6,965 nt of DNA, taken from Rubrobacteraceae bacterium. GTDB taxonomy: Bacteria > Actinomycetota > Rubrobacteria > Rubrobacterales > Rubrobacteraceae. The position numbers and the translations under genes are program-made. The stretch spans positions 1-6,965 of the forward strand of contig JAUJMB010000084.1 of NCBI GenBank assembly GCA_030447045.1, written 5' to 3'. The notes below the pieces were generated by a model. The model did no database searches and was not told the origin of the DNA. It worked only from the letters and a program-made list of their open reading frames with translations. This document shows positions 6,589 through 6,965 of this stretch, in pieces; within the stretch, counting starts at the first letter, position 1, and each line of letters begins with the position of its first letter.

Positions 6589-6597
6589 TGTTTTTAG

Positions 6598-6625
6598 TTG
6601 ACTCTACCTTATCAGGGCATATGGT
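6598..6625 (+). promoter_or_regulatory. sigma-70-type promoter for the membrane-protein gene at 6685
   Basis: TTGACT (6598-6603, five of six to TTGACA), spacer of 16 bases, TATGGT (6620-6625, four of six to TATAAT). The start of transcription would be near 6632, giving a leader of about 53 bases with AAGGAG at 6675-6680 before the ATG. This is the best-matching promoter in the window. Confidence 0.5.
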
Positions 6626-6684
6626 GTTGGGTGTAAGAGCAGTTAATCGCCGCGGGTAGACCGTGGGAGACGAGAAGGAGAAAC

Positions 6685-6965
6685 ATGGCTGAGCAGCACG
6701 CGGCACCCAGGGTCCATACCAAGGATCGGGACGGGGACATGAGGGGCGCCGAGGTCCGTAGGGACAAGGGCACCGAGACCAAGCCGTCGTTCAAGACGAC
6801 GGAGTTGATCGTCTACGTGTTGGCGGTGCTCGGCGTGCTCATCGCGTCGATGATCGTCGACGCCAGCTTCGGCGCGGATCCGGCGTGGAGGTACGTGACG
6901 TACCTGACGGTCGGCTACATGATCAGCCGCGGGCTGGCCAAGGCCGGCTCCCGCTACCCCCAGGA
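6685..6965 (+). CDS. small two-helix membrane protein, cut by the window end
   Basis: Partial gene, 93 codons visible and still open at 6965. ATG is preceded by AGAAGGAG (6673-6680) four bases away. Residues 1-38 are hydrophilic and highly charged (HTKDRDGDMRGAEVRRDKG) and probably cytosolic. A first membrane helix lies near 40-58 (LIVYVLAVLGVLIASMIV) and a second near 69-83 (WRYVTYLTVGYMISRG), followed by LAKAGSRYPQ. From memory, short actinobacterial membrane proteins with a KPS(F)xTTE lead-in and a closing SRGxAKxGSR motif are common, of unknown function. If that is the family, only a few codons are missing. It is transcribed divergently from the HTH regulator and shares the A/T-rich control region, so it may be a target of it. 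No enzymatic motif is visible. Confidence 0.8.
   Translation, partial: MAEQHAAPRVHTKDRDGDMRGAEVRRDKGTETKPSFKTTELIVYVLAVLGVLIASMIVDASFGADPAWRYVTYLTVGYMISRGLAKAGSRYPQ

Overview
The window looks like chromosomal DNA of a very high-GC actinobacterium. Starts are often GTG or TTG, third codon positions are almost all G/C, and long antisense frames stay open. The style of the PAS/GAF kinase and of the small membrane protein at the right end would fit Rubrobacter or a relative, but this is a judgement from pattern, not a database match. I see no RNA gene, insertion sequence, CRISPR array or phage gene.

Layout. Bases 1-358 hold no convincing intact gene. There is a weak minus-strand coding trace at 1-186, a -10-like box at 224-229 and a perfect 9+6+9 palindrome at 256-279. 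A short plus-strand ORF (372-494) follows a textbook Shine-Dalgarno and overlaps GTGA with a second start at 491. From about 511 the reading frame of a large soluble sensor histidine kinase is already coding, although the first usable in-frame start is GTG 604 with no ribosome site. This suggests a lost base near 505-522 (mutation or sequence error). The kinase (GAF-PAS-PAS-PAS-GAF-PAS-HisKA_3-HATPase) ends in a TGATG overlap with a NarL/FixJ-type LuxR response regulator (3795-4472), so the two form a translationally coupled two-component pair.

Convergent to this pair, with a 35-base gap, lie two minus-strand genes: an AI-2E-family membrane permease (4508-5638) and, 86 bases upstream of it, a cytosolic protein with an excisionase/MerR-like helix-turn-helix and a large C-terminal domain I do not recognise (5725-6486). 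An unusually A/T-rich divergent spacer (6487-6684) separates the latter from a plus-strand small membrane protein that runs off the window (6685-6965). The spacer carries a good forward promoter and three tandem GGT(G/A)xAA boxes, a plausible operator array for the HTH protein.

Working picture (inference). The left half is a cytoplasmic signal-integration two-component system of unknown stimulus. The right half is a one-component regulator likely controlling itself, the downstream permease and possibly the divergent membrane protein. Nothing here is clearly a new system. The points most worth checking are the broken start of the kinase, the small coupled ORF before it, the two operator-like elements and the unknown domain of the HTH protein.
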